A stretch of DNA of 64,000 nt from Diphasiastrum complanatum (GCA_029204225.1 CM055106.1:38278036-38342035), one strand, 5' to 3'; shown: positions 35,888-46,059, counted from the first letter of the stretch. Numbers and translations: made by a program. Notes: generated from the letters alone by a model not told the origin.

Positions 35888-36948
35888 TCATCGGACTATA
35901 CCGCCATGAGGCCTCTGAGGCGACCCTAGGGGTGTGTTTTGATTGGAAGCTCTCGACTCTTGCAGGATAGGCTGTTGCTGAGAGAGCTGCATCATCATCA
36001 TAGCTGGGATCTCCCCCTGCGCATACCTGAGCTGAGCTTGCTGGGTAGCACTGTATATCAAATTGGACACTGTACCCAAATTATTCATTCTGTTCATCTC
36101 TCTTTGGTCGATGCCATCCCCGGTGAGGTAGAAAGAGCTCAGATCTTCTTTCATTCCAAATGCATCCCTGTCTCTCAAATCAAATGGAACTTGGTTGCAT
36201 GGCAGATATGCAGAAGGAAATGAACCCGCATAGGTATTGGCTGTCCTTACGCTTGGCGCTCCTTCGCTGGAGGCAGGCGAGGTGAAGGGGGAAGACATGT
36301 TTGAGTTAGTGCGGAGGAGAGAGATAGATTTGTTGTTCGAGACGGCCCCTACATGGCGTGGAGAGGCAGTAGTGGAGCAGTCACCAGTGCGAGAGTCTAC
36401 GAAATCTGCCATGATCGCAGGTAAAGTGCAAGCAAAGCCTCCCAGGCTGCCACCGTTAGTGACGAGAGAGGCTCGCCCTGATGATCCTGCTGTGGTTTGC
36501 AGTGGTGAGGGCTGGAAGCCATGGCTCCCCGAAGCCTGCTGCTGCACACATACCCATCCATCATAGCAGGAAAGGTTCACAATCAAAATGTAAATTCTCA
36601 TCAAATTAAGATTTAGTTCGTTTCTCAGACGCAAGAAACAGCTGCGAGGAGGAGGAGGTGGTCATATACCTGAAATCTGTAAGTGGTGCCATCAGGCTCC
36701 ACGATCCATCCAGCCTCCTGCGCTAACGCTTTTAGCACATCGTTGATATCAGCTCGAGGAGGGAGGTTATATCCTCCGTGCTTTCTCAAACCTGAGAAGA
36801 TTCTGGTGGTGATCGCCCTACGTTGCCGCTCTCTCAGCTTAGTCTTCTCCTTCTCTTTCTCACTTAGCTTCGCCATGCTCCCGGATAACACCCCCGCTTG
36901 AGCCAGAGCCACAGATCCTTCTCTCCGCTGCAGCTTATCCTCCTGCAT
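35888..36948 (-). CDS. Non-canonical BZR-type transcription factor, two exons
   Basis: Exon 1 is 36948-36670 (93 codons) and exon 2 is 36541-35888 (217 codons plus TGA), separated by a 128-bp phase-0 intron with GTATAT donor and TGTGCAG acceptor, giving about 310 residues, usual for the family. Residues 30-92 form the BZR DNA-binding domain: a basic region [13 protein letters not shown], then [18 protein letters not shown] and [14 protein letters not shown]. The family binds E-box or BRRE promoter elements in the nucleus, and its BES1/BZR1 core members act in brassinosteroid signalling. The RADxNDV and LAxEAGW forms match the BZR domain of beta-amylase-like BAM7/BAM8 and other non-canonical members, not the core (KHCDNNEV). 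The C-terminal half is Ser/Gln-rich with [14 protein letters not shown] and an LSQQQP segment. No 14-3-3-type site and no amylase domain is visible. An acceptor three bases downstream is equally possible (loss of one Gln). The frame is intact. Confidence 0.88.
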
Positions 36949-36957
36949 CAGTCCAGC

Positions 36958-37164
36958 TCACTGCAAACCCCAACTAGCACCACACCCCCACCACCACTGC
37001 GGCAGCCGCCCCAGCTTCTGTCTACCACAGCAGAGCCAGCTGCGTAGATCCGCAGCTCCTTCCCAGCTTACTTTATCACCACACCCAAAAGGCGAGACAA
37101 AAAGCAGCAGGTTTCTCAGCTGTTGGCATGCAGCAGTGAAGTGAGACCTGACAGCAATACTCAC
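36958..37164 (-). CDS. Possible upstream ORF in the BZR leader (68 codons)
   Basis: An ATG at 37164 opens 68 codons ending in TGA at 36958, nine bases before the main ATG at 36948 and in the same frame. It is Trp/Cys-rich with no known domain. If the transcript starts upstream of 37164, as the CT-rich leader suggests, ribosomes would have to pass or re-initiate after it. Whether it is translated is unknown, and it may simply be open leader sequence. Confidence 0.35.
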   Translation of the reverse strand: MSIAVRSHFTAACQQLRNLLLFVSPFGCGDKVSWEGAADLRSWLCCGRQKLGRLPQWWWGCGASWGLQ

Positions 37165-37309
37165 GTTAAGCTGTGCGATAACAGAGCAACAACACTTCCA
37201 TCTCGCACCAGAACTGCAACACTATAGTTTGCTCGCTCGCAATCAAGTAGGACTAGAGAAGGAGAATTTTCCATCAAGCGAGAGAGAGAGACAACGAGAA
37301 AACGAGAGG

Positions 37310-37312
<3 letters not shown>

Positions 37313-37344
<32 letters not shown>
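37313..37344 (+). repeat. (GA)n microsatellite in the BZR leader
   Basis: About 16 GA units, with shorter GA runs at 37280-37290. Confidence 0.95.
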
Positions 37345-37347
<3 letters not shown>

Positions 37348-37440
37348 GCGTAATAAAGTAATTAGGGCCTCTAATTGGCGATTAAGAGCGTGTTAATATT
37401 TTAATTATAATAATTATTATTATTATTGCGCAATGTTATA

Positions 37441-38032
37441 ATGATGGTATTGTCCTTTTCTGGCCGCCGTCCGATGACGACAGCCCGTTACCGCGCCGCG
37501 CGTCCGGCTGCGTGCCCCTCCAAGGCTGCGTCCGGACTCCCACGTCGGCCGGTTACGGCGCATGGCCGGCCGGTAGCTCTAAATGCCCTGCCGGTTTCGC
37601 CTCCCGGGCTCCACGTCAGATTCCGACAGCTTATCTTGGCCACATGAGAGTCATTAGATATGAAAGCCCAACGGCCATCAACAAATCTGTTTGGCCTGGA
37701 GGCTTGAGGCCTTGACAAAGATACTGAATCCAATAATAGAGGCATGGCAAGAAGCAAGGTCCACCTTAGAATGAGAGTGGCACTTTCCTTTCCGTTAGGT
37801 GCTTGAGAGATGAAGCACCCACTCTCACGCATCCACATGGCACAAAGCATAAGAGTAGCACCAACATGTTTTGCGTTGTGAGGTGCAAACAGGGCCCCAC
37901 TCTCATCCTTGATGGTGAAGAGATCATCATGCAATCTCACAAGCATTCTTGCATCGATGGTTGAGAATGGGGCCCCTTCGCCTACAGTGCCATACACCAT
38001 CGGAAATTTTTGAGTTCAAATTTTTCAGGTTT
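37441..38032. other. GC-rich upstream region
   Basis: 37441-37630 is CpG-rich (runs such as GCGCCGCGCGTCCGG and GGCCGGCCGG), and 37690-38000 holds a GGTGCTT/AAGCACC hairpin and two GGGCCCC blocks. A 170-codon minus-strand open stretch (37488-38000) crosses both parts. It has no recognisable domain and its Ala/Arg/Gly-rich end reflects GC bias, so I do not call a gene. Confidence 0.4.
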
Positions 38033-38545
38033 TTATTTCGCGTTTTCCATTATTTGCGGGATTTGAACTTCGAGTATTTTCGTTTTCGTTTTCAAGATCT
38101 TCGCGTTTAGGGTTTTTTTCGAGAATTTTTCACGTTTTTTAGATTTTTGAGTTTTTCTAGATTTTTTCGAGTTTTTTTTTCCAAATTTTTTCAAGGCTAT
38201 TTTTCGTTGATTTTTGAGAATTTTCATGGTTTCTGCATTTTTGAGACTTTTCGAGGATTTTCGCGTGCTTCTGAATTTTTTCAAGTATTTTCGAATTTTT
38301 CGCAATCAGTTTTTTCAAGGATTTTCAAGTTTTTTCTGAGGATTTTCGAGGATTTTTGAGTTTTTTCCAAATAGTTTTTTCAAGTTCGTTTTTTTCGAGA
38401 TTTTTCCTATTTCTTCGAGATCTTCACGTCTTAGGATTCCTTTCGAGATTTTTTCTGTTTTTTCGAGAGTTTTCTTCGCGTTTTTTTCGAGTTTCGCGTT
38501 TTCTCAAGCTTTTCAAATTTTTCAAGTCATTTCAGGTTGTTTCAC
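38033..38545 (+). repeat. T-rich low-complexity tract (TTTTTCGAG / TTTTTCAAG type)
   Basis: About 500 bp of T runs broken every 8-15 bases by CGAG, CAAG or CGCG. Open frames here encode Phe-rich or Lys-rich peptides and are composition artefacts. The density of CG inside T runs is unusual. Confidence 0.7.
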
Positions 38546-39401
38546 GTGAGAAGGCCAATACAAAAGAAAAGATCGAGAAGCAAACAAAGATCTTGGCCGA
38601 GTCTCAACAAATAACGGATCAAAGGAAAAGATGAAGACGACAGTGGACCTGCAGGATTAAGTGAGCTCCATACCAAGTAATTAGTGATCAAAGCTCGACA
38701 CTACAAAGATTTGAAGCTGCAACTGTGATATTGTCAATTCCTTCACCTTCCACCAAACCCCTCATCATGTTTCCCTACCTTCATCAACCTATCCATTCCA
38801 CTCTGTTTCTACCACCATTTCATATCCTCCTTGAAGACTGATAACCCAAGGTTTGTGCGACCTACCATTTCTCCACTTCTCGTCGAGACAAGAGTGTCGA
38901 TGAGGCCGAGACTTTGACTGGAAGAAGAACTGAGGAAACACCTTGAAGCAGAAGGAGAATACAAAGAGTGCGAAGACAATTCATGATTATTTGGCAAGGC
39001 CTACAAGGGAATTGTCTGAGAAATCCAAAGAAAAGATTCAAAGGCAATTTTCAAAGGACAATATGTTCAGATGATCGAGAGCCGCTATATGAACAAGCTT
39101 ATACTAGTGATTAGGCCTTATCTGGGACCCATTCCGTTGGGCATAAGAACGAGATTCATCACGTTCGAAGTCATCGGAAAGGAGATAAGCTACGAGAAGT
39201 TTCTTGACAAAAAGAAAGCTGAAAAGAACAAGCAGGAGACTCTAGTTATGCAAACTTTGAAGTGTTGCCGAGAAGTGCGACATTATCAGCCAATAAGCTC
39301 TTGGTTTTACGCAGGCAAATACTGATCCATGCCTTTCCAAGAATCAAGCGTCAAAGCTAAGGCATTGTAGTGGGACTTGCAACACTATAGGGGGAGGATA
39401 A
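38546..39401 (+). other. 3' internal part of a family C element, with polypurine tract
   Basis: The last bases before the LTR at 39402, CACTATAGGGGGAGGATAA, form a polypurine tract matching that before LTR-A. An 84-codon open stretch (39071-39325, plus) without known domain precedes it. RT, integrase or gag were not recognised here, so the superfamily remains open. Confidence 0.45.
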
Positions 39402-40171
39402 TGTTAGATGATGCCATGCCCTTGACGTGTCGATGCAGAGTCTCATCACCCAAAAAGGGTTTCCAGTAGAGATGAAGCTGAGAGCCGAGTCTGAGAGCAC
39501 GAGAACTATTAGTGCTAGGCTAAAATGTACAGTTGTGAGCCCCATGGTACGTCCCGAAAGATAGATAGCCATGTGGGAGCTAGAAATTTAGACTAATCTC
39601 AGCTTGAGTTATGTTTTTAATAAAGAGGCCTCCTTTTATCTAGTAAGAGGTGGAACTCAACCTATTATAGATTGGGGTTCACTTAGTTGCAAGAGGTGGA
39701 CTCCAAAATAAGATACAATTGGGCTCTACAACTCGTGGGTATAGATAGAGGCCTGCACCACGAGTTTCATAGCATGTGTTTTGTATTGAAATGTTGTTGC
39801 TTTGTTATTTCAAGATTCTATTACTTGCATTTCTTTCCATGCTCCATCTTCATGCATATAGTTTGGGTACTGATGTATGAATGTGTTTCTTGTTGATTTC
39901 TCTTTTAAGGATTGGTTTGGGATTAGTATCAGGTAGATGTGCAGGGCTTGGAGGCTGATCCATCATTCCACTCAATTCAGATGCTTCTTAGTTATCGGCT
40001 CCCTGAGGAGTTTTTCTTACAACTGTTGAGTGACAGTTGTAGGAAGCACTTTGTAGGACCTGTGATTTCAGTTTTAAAGAGGGTGTGTTGATTCTGTGAT
40101 TCCAGTAGGAGTAGATTTAGTTTAGTTCCCTGATGTTTCTGTAGATTAGTTTAGTAATAATCTACAGTCTA
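39402..40171 (+). repeat. LTR, family C, plus orientation (LTR-E)
   Basis: Starts TGTTAGATGATGCC directly after the polypurine tract and shares diverged U3 blocks with LTR-A. The right boundary is not resolved: CTATAACA at about 40171 is one possible end, while a CTAACA at 40462 is another. Confidence 0.5.
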
Positions 40172-40559
40172 TAACAATAACCAAAACAGATCTATAGAAG
40201 TAGGAATTTGAGTTCTGATAGATCCTATATCCAAGTTGAGCTTCCATTGCCAGTAAAGGATCGAGATCATGTCATAGGTGTGCCTTTGATAGGCGGGACA
40301 CACTACCATTGTTCTACAACCAGACAATCGCTAGAGGCCATAGCAAATCCATTGCTTAGTAGACTATCTGTTAGAAGAATAGTAGCACACACGGTCAAAA
40401 TCATTGCAAATAGAGGAAGAAGAGGCGCTAGCAGATCAGTAGAGACAAGGAGATTCTAGCGCTAACATTGAAGAAGTAGAATACGAGTGCACATAGTTGT
40501 TGAAATAGTGAACAGAGACCAAGTAGATACCTGAGCTAACGGTTTGTTTGTAACCTTTG

Positions 40560-40747
40560 ACGACTAGATGAGCTTTCCATCTGGCTGTTGAACCATATGG
40601 ATTGAGCTTGAAAATCCACTTGATGTCGATGATCTTTGCATCTGCAAGAGCTTCGACAAGATGCCAAGTCTTGTTCTTCATTAGTGAATTGTACTTAACA
40701 TGCATGGCAGAACGCCAGTTGTCTGCATTCGAACATTTCTGGAACAT
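40560..40747 (-). pseudogene. copia reverse transcriptase N-terminal scrap
   Basis: The minus strand reads NADNWRSAMHVKYNSLMKN, then IDIKWIFKLNPYGSTARW and HLVVKGYKQ, the start of copia RT (W..AM..E+.SL, KW+FK, KARLV.KGY.Q). It ends soon after the GYKQ segment. It lies directly beside an LTR tail fragment at 40757, which would require a large internal deletion if both were one element. Confidence 0.75.
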
Positions 40748-40756
40748 TAGCTTCTT

Positions 40757-40860
40757 AGTTCAATGCCGAAACCAGGCAGAAGGGACTGATATCATTGTAG
40801 TATTGTCCTGCCAGTCAAAGGACAATCCAGGGAAGTCACTCTTGAACTAATGCACATGCA
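40757..40860 (-). repeat. LTR tail fragment, family C
   Basis: About 100 bp matching the left end of LTR-B (18577-18690): AACCAGGCAGAAGGGA, CATTGTAGTAT, GTCCTGCC.GTCA and CTCTTGAAC. Minus orientation. The rest of the LTR was not found. Confidence 0.65.
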
Positions 40861-41329
40861 TAAACAACCACTCATACATGCCAAAACGTTCAACCATAAA
40901 ATCAGTGTGCAGATCCGTTGAACAAACAATGAAATCCATCATCTTCACCAAGTGATCTAGCCAAAAGTCTAGGTTTTCTTTAGTCTCTCAAGAAAGATAT
41001 TATAGCTAGATGTCTGTGCGTTGTCTATGCTTGTCTACAAAAGATAATCCATCCATGAAATCTTGACAAATAATATTTGCCTTCCAAGCTTTCATCATTG
41101 AAGAGGTCACAACCAATCACATCTTAACACTAGAGTCATCACAAAATGCGCACAAAAGTGTGTATTTTCTGCACTTAATCAAAAAGTCATATCTCATTAA
41201 CTTTGATGAATCACATCAAATCACTTCACATGTGTGTTCTTCATATATACATTTACTGATTAAAAATTTTGAGACCTTCACTTTGAGCAACTTAGATGTA
41301 AGAAATGATGTGTTGGGGGTACTGATGAA

Positions 41330-41880
41330 ACTTTAATATTTTTATATATGGGACTATATTATTGTGAATATTACATTCATTTTTTTGCTTGTCTACGCTT
41401 ATAATTTTTTTTTGAAAGGTCTATAGAGATAGATACGTGCATCCTAAGTTACCATTTAAGTGTTGATAAAATCATCAAAACTGGAAGTATCATATTTGCG
41501 TGTATAACACCATGATTTTAACGATACTTTTTTGGGTTGTCTACTTAAAAAAATATTATGTGTCCATAAAAACATGTCTCTCATATTTTTTTCAATCTGG
41601 AATTATGTAGAAATAGATATGTGCATCTAAAGTTACCCATGTCAAGTGCTAAAAAAGTGCTGAAAATTATTGAAATGTACTAAGAAGTTGCAGCTCTTTT
41701 GGAGGTGTTTTTTACAACCCTTTCTTTGGCTATCTCCTTTCAAAAATCCTTTATGACCATAGAAACATGTTTATAAAAAAAATTAAATTTGGAGTCCTAT
41801 AGAGATATTTACGTGCACCTAAAGTTACCCATGTGAAGTGTTGAAAAGTGCTGAAAATTGAAGTTTTTTGGGGATAAATT
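41330..41880 (+). repeat. Three diverged tandem units of about 185 bp
   Basis: The block AGA(T)A..TA(C/T)GTGCA(T/C)C(C)TAA(A)GTTAC recurs at about 41419, 41608 and 41792, followed each time by a GTGTTGA or GTGCTGA-type block. Non-coding AT-rich DNA. Confidence 0.65.
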
Positions 41881-42814
41881 TTCATCAATTGAGAGAAAAA
41901 AAATTCAAGTCTTCTGATAACACAATGAAGACTCGAGTCTAGTTCCACATACAATTGAAAGATTGAAATTTCAATCATTTAATGGCATGTTATGTCTCAT
42001 CAAGTGACCAAGGGTTTTATACGCAATGTGCTGAAAAAAAAAAAAAAACTCTAGTATTAAAGCTCACTATGGTAATAATGTCAATTGTTGAACAGTTCAC
42101 CATTTTTCTCATGCAATTGCTATTCTAAAGCTCAATGAAATGCTCTTGAATCAAATATTGTTTGTAAGCATTATAACCATGCACAATTGCAGAAGTACTC
42201 CTACCGACACACATCTATTGTATGCGGGCCTTCCGTATGTGTATGGGAGGAAGTTGTCATTCGTAGATGGGCCACATACCAAGTAACAAAGTCAAACTAG
42301 TTCTCGTGAAACCCGTTCAATAGCCTTAAAAAAATCCCAGAAAACTACAATTGAAAACGTGACGCACTAACTAAAACAACACCTATAAGTTCAAATTTGA
42401 CTATATTCTACGATTGTACATTAGGTAAAGATCATATGTATTTCTACCAAATCTTGTGGCGATTCGATGAAGAATTCTAGCAACATTGCCACCATGCATC
42501 TCTGTTGGCCTGCGGAATTGGCATAAATTAACTAACAACATAAAGCTGTCAAACTTGTCTACCAAAAAGACATGGCATATAAGCAGGGAAAAACCTTCAG
42601 TAGTGAATACATACTATGATTATTGAGGATAAATGCATTCTATCCTCATAGCCATAGTCTAGATATAGACACATTCTACTTTCCTCAAGAGAAAAAAGAA
42701 TGGCGGAAGATAGAAAGTGTAATAATCCCTTGCAGTTGAGGAGGAGTGTGATCTTGTGCAATCGGGCTAAAGCAATAGAAGCAACAAGCGGCCCTTTGGC
42801 ATCATTTGGGAACG

Positions 42815-42825
42815 TGAGAGAGAGA

Positions 42826-42914
<89 letters not shown>
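42815..42914 (+). repeat. (GA)n microsatellite
   Basis: About 50 GA units with a single ACAG interruption at about 42838. Confidence 0.97.
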
Positions 42915-42916
<2 letters not shown>

Positions 42917-43810
42917 GCCTCGTTCCTTGCCAGGACTCAAGTGTCAGAACAACAGCAAAAAACAATGCAACTTGCCAGAGGAGTAAGAAAACTTGAGATA
43001 GTAGGCGAAAAGTTCAAAAGCGACACAACAGAGAGGAATGTCAAAAAAGCAACGATCAATAGGATTTATAAAAAGGCAAAGGCAAGCGTGACTATTTAGC
43101 AATAAGGAGAGCGGACTATTAGAAACCACACCCAGTATAACACATCTAGAACAACGATTATTCTGGCCAACAAGGTCATAAAAACCATCCATAATTGAGC
43201 TACAGAAGCAAAGTCTTCCTCCATAGAAGACAATAGCCAAAAGCAAGCACCAAACACTAGAGAAAAAAATTACTAACATGGCTATATCACTTTTGCTTTT
43301 GCAATTTTTTCTCTCCCTTTCTTGAGTCTTGATAAAACAAAATTAGAATTTGAGAAGAGCTACCACCTATTAATATATGTGATCGAGTAAATCCTAAATT
43401 TTTTAAATGAGTTGACAATGTATCCAAAATAGATTGCAATGAGATAGTAAGAGAATTAATACAAAGCATAATGATTTCTAATGCAAACATGTATATACTT
43501 TGTAGCATCACTTTGTAGATCTTAATGTTCTTGGAAATGGTAGATGTGATATATGTTTTGATAAAGCTTGCAGACATTTAGTGGCCTAATTTGTCGACGA
43601 CTACAAACCCTACCAAAGAAGAAAGAATGTTGTATTACAAAAAAAAACTCCAAAAAATTTTACACCAATAGGCAATTACCAGAAATATACACATTGTTTA
43701 TAGCTAGGCATATACTCCTTTTCTTTATTCTCATTTGTATTTGACTATGCATTTTGACAATCAGCTTGTCTATACATGAAGAATTTATAATTTGAAACAT
43801 AGGCTAAAAA
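42915..43810. other. AT-rich spacer, no gene recognised
   Basis: Open frames at 42944-43279 and 43287-43577 on the minus strand are hydrophobic or Ser/Ile-rich but have no known domain or repeat support. Confidence 0.3.
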
Positions 43811-44165
43811 ATATATCCATTTCAAATCGACAAAATAATGTCAATTGGATGCAAAACCATCTCTTCTAAATTGTTAGTACTTGTTATAGTTAGAGTTGTT
43901 AGTATTGTTTTGGCATTTAGTGGCAATTTTCCTCTTCAAAAATTTCAAGGAGATTATGCATGTCTCCTTCTTGGCATTTTGTTAGTTATAGTTAGAGTTG
44001 TTGTTTTGTTGGCATTTTGCCTTGAAGTGGTGGCAATTTTCCTCTTCAAAATTTTCAAGGAGATTATGCCTGTCTCCATGCAATTTTGAAATATGTAGTT
44101 GGAACTTTGAAATTTGATCATTCGCATCCAATTGAAATTATTTTATTGATTTGAAATGGATATAT
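43811..44165. repeat. Foldback element with 42-bp terminal inverted repeats
   Basis: The left arm 43811-43852 and right arm 44124-44165 are reverse complements with three mismatches in 42 bases. The 271-bp interior holds a tandem duplication of about 105 bp (GTTATAGTTAGAGTTGTT at 43883 and 43985, AAGGAGATTATGC in both). No transposase and no clear target duplication, possibly TA. It resembles a MITE or foldback transposon. Confidence 0.75.
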
Positions 44166-44862
44166 GTTTGAGGGTATGTCTCAAAACTTGGGTTTGACAA
44201 TTTGTGAGGAAATTGTTGGCAAGTTTTGTGAGTGAACTTGGGCTTTTCACATTATGCAACTAGCTTGCAAAAACTTTACTTATAAAACTTGGGTTTTGAC
44301 ATTATGCAAGTAGTTCACAAAACTTGCAAGAAATTGATTGAACAAAATGCCAAAAAAATGCTTGATGCGACCATTACAAGAGAATTTGAGAAAAAAATAT
44401 TAGGGCCTGTTCGAGAAATCTAACTTCATGAATAAATATATGTTTTTGCCCCCAACCAAAGCATCAACCAGCACTTGCCCACAAGAGAGCAAGGGTATGC
44501 AAATGAAGGACGACGCCACATAACGTTGAGCAGCAATTCATCTCCAAGAGCAATCATAAAATCATGACCAACTTTGCTTCGATCAATTCTATTTCCCACA
44601 TCTTTCTTCCGCAACAGAATTTAACCCCAATAACTTTGAAGGCACCCTCACCCAGTGTTCCATACAACACTCACCCTCTATGATGCACTCCTAGCTTTAT
44701 CTCCTCTATTCGAATCGAACCCAGCCCTACCAACCCAACACTCGCCTCATCCTCTCAACAATGAAAGGCTGAATCCGAAACGTATTCATCTATTGCGATT
44801 TGCCACTTGTCGCATCATTAGATTTTGAGCATCCACCAACATTGCTTTATAAAATTATGTGG
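44166..44862. other. Spacer, no gene recognised
   Basis: Contains two similar AT-rich blocks near 44190-44300 (ACTTGGGTTTGACA/ACTTGGGTTTTGACA, then ATTATGCAA(C/G)TAG). No coding evidence. Confidence 0.35.
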
Positions 44863-44977
44863 GGGGAAAGGCCCTGCCCCGAGGGCCTTCCGTGCTAGGA
44901 GGGCCCTTGCCCGAGGGCGGGAGCCCGAGGGTAGGGCCAGACCTGCACGGAAGGCCCAAGGGGCAAGGGCCTTCCCC
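44863..44977. repeat. GC-rich hairpin with 33-bp arms
   Basis: The left arm 44863-44895 and right arm 44945-44977 pair almost fully: GGGCCTTCCGTGC pairs perfectly with GCACGGAAGGCCC, and the outer GGGGAA.GGCCCT.GCCCC parts pair with single-base bulges. The 49-bp loop holds two GCCCGAGGG copies. The block is extremely GC-rich inside AT-rich DNA. Confidence 0.85.
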
Positions 44978-45275
44978 TGCGTAATGACCTGTCTGAAATT
45001 TTTTCTTTCCTACATTCTGCACAGAATTACTGATGCGTTTAATCAAGAATTAGAATTCTGGAAATATCAGCAAATTTCACATGATGCAATCAAATTCCAC
45101 CTCTAGAGGTGCATCAAAAACATAAAGGAAAATTGAAGACTTGGCATTACGAACCTTATTAATTATGCTTCTGGTAGCATTCCCGTTCCTGTTGTCATTG
45201 TAGAAAGAACTTCATGTGGCTAAGACCTACGAGATGAGGTCAAGCTTGATATATGGGGGTACACTGACTCAATTT

Positions 45276-45900
45276 TCACGCTACCCCAATGGACTTGGCT
45301 GACATTCTTTTCAAGAATTCATGAGAAGTAATTATCATGGTTGCATACAAAGACATTGCAGCCCATTGAGGTCTTAAGCACTTATAGCATGCCTTCCAAC
45401 CCCTCTCATTAATAAGAGTCCTCAAAGTATTGGAGATGGTGGGCTGCTTGTTCACCTTTCTTTCCACAACCTGAAGTCGTGTCTTGACTATGTCCAATGG
45501 CATTGTCACAAGAGCTGCTATGCCTCCTGCAAATGCAGCACTCACTCCCTGCACACCAACTATGAGACTGGAGCTAGGGGGAATGAATTCATAGTTATTG
45601 CCAGCTACTTTGAAATTCATGCCACACCATAAGGAACGTTGAGCCATGGAATAGGACACCCACCATAGAGCATTCGAGGGTGCGAAAGTGAGAATAGACA
45701 TGCCAAAGCCACGGTAAAGGCCCCTCACGCCATCCGACCTTTAATATGCTCCCTAAGGTATCAATGCCTCCATGAGATTTGCGCGTGCCAGATCCATCTA
45801 AGCCTTGCACCATGAGCCTCTGGCTCACAACATCAATGGGTCTCCACACAAGCTGTGCGGCTACTGTAGCACTCAATCTAGCACCTTCGCTGGCAAAGGC
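45276..45900 (-). pseudogene. Mitochondrial carrier (SLC25A44-like) fragment, frameshifted
   Basis: The minus strand encodes the last two thirds of a mitochondrial carrier. The first readable part (about 45900-45740) has AAQLVWRPIDVVSQRLMVQG, a PxDxxxxR carrier signature. The second (45728-45276) has RGLYRGFGMSILTFAPSNAL, VQGVSAAFAGGIAALVTMP with the signature MPLDIVKTRLQV, and ends EFLKRMSAKS before TGA. This matches plant SLC25A44-like carriers of the inner mitochondrial membrane, whose animal namesake carries branched-chain amino acids. One extra G at about 45735 shifts the frame between the parts. The first carrier repeat and the start codon are missing: upstream reads directly into a promoter-like region. 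It is intronless over this span, so a retrocopy or captured gene piece is possible. Confidence 0.85.
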
Positions 45901-45985
45901 CCTAAAAAACCCTAAAAATTTAAAAGAAACTACGCTCCTCTCTCTCGCGCTCCGCTTGCGCCCCCCTCTCTATCGCGCTGCTCTG

Positions 45986-46059
45986 TTTTATATCTGTCTC
46001 TCTCTCTCTAGAAGGTTCTCCTCTCTTCTAGATGGTTCTCTTTCTAGAAGGTTCTGTTT
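45986..46059 (-). promoter_or_regulatory. TATA box with heat-shock-element-like repeats
   Basis: Read on the minus strand: a TTCnnGAAnnTTC-type heat shock element (perfect trimer at 46042-46054), a second with one mismatch (46026-46038), a third partial copy (46008-46018), then TATAAAA at 45992-45986. The spacing of HSEs to TATA is 16-62 bp, as in heat-shock promoters. A GA/CT-rich leader-like segment follows, then the carrier fragment. Confidence 0.55.

Larger units (their letters stand above)
36949..37480 (-). promoter_or_regulatory. Leader and promoter region of the BZR-type gene
   Basis: Upstream of the CDS on the minus strand lies a CT-rich stretch (GA-rich on plus, 37264-37345), typical of plant 5' leaders, then an AT-rich block (37380-37435, TAAT/ATTATT runs) that could hold the core promoter. 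Beyond 37440 the sequence turns strongly GC- and CpG-rich. No single TATA box stands out. Confidence 0.5.

Noticed and set aside
37488-38000. 170-codon minus-strand open frame upstream of the BZR gene
   Set aside because: No recognisable domain, composition changes abruptly inside the frame from neutral to Ala/Arg/Gly-rich following GC content, and it would overlap the promoter region.
38033-38634. Phe-rich and Lys-rich open frames
   Set aside because: Produced by the T-rich low-complexity tract, with no domain.
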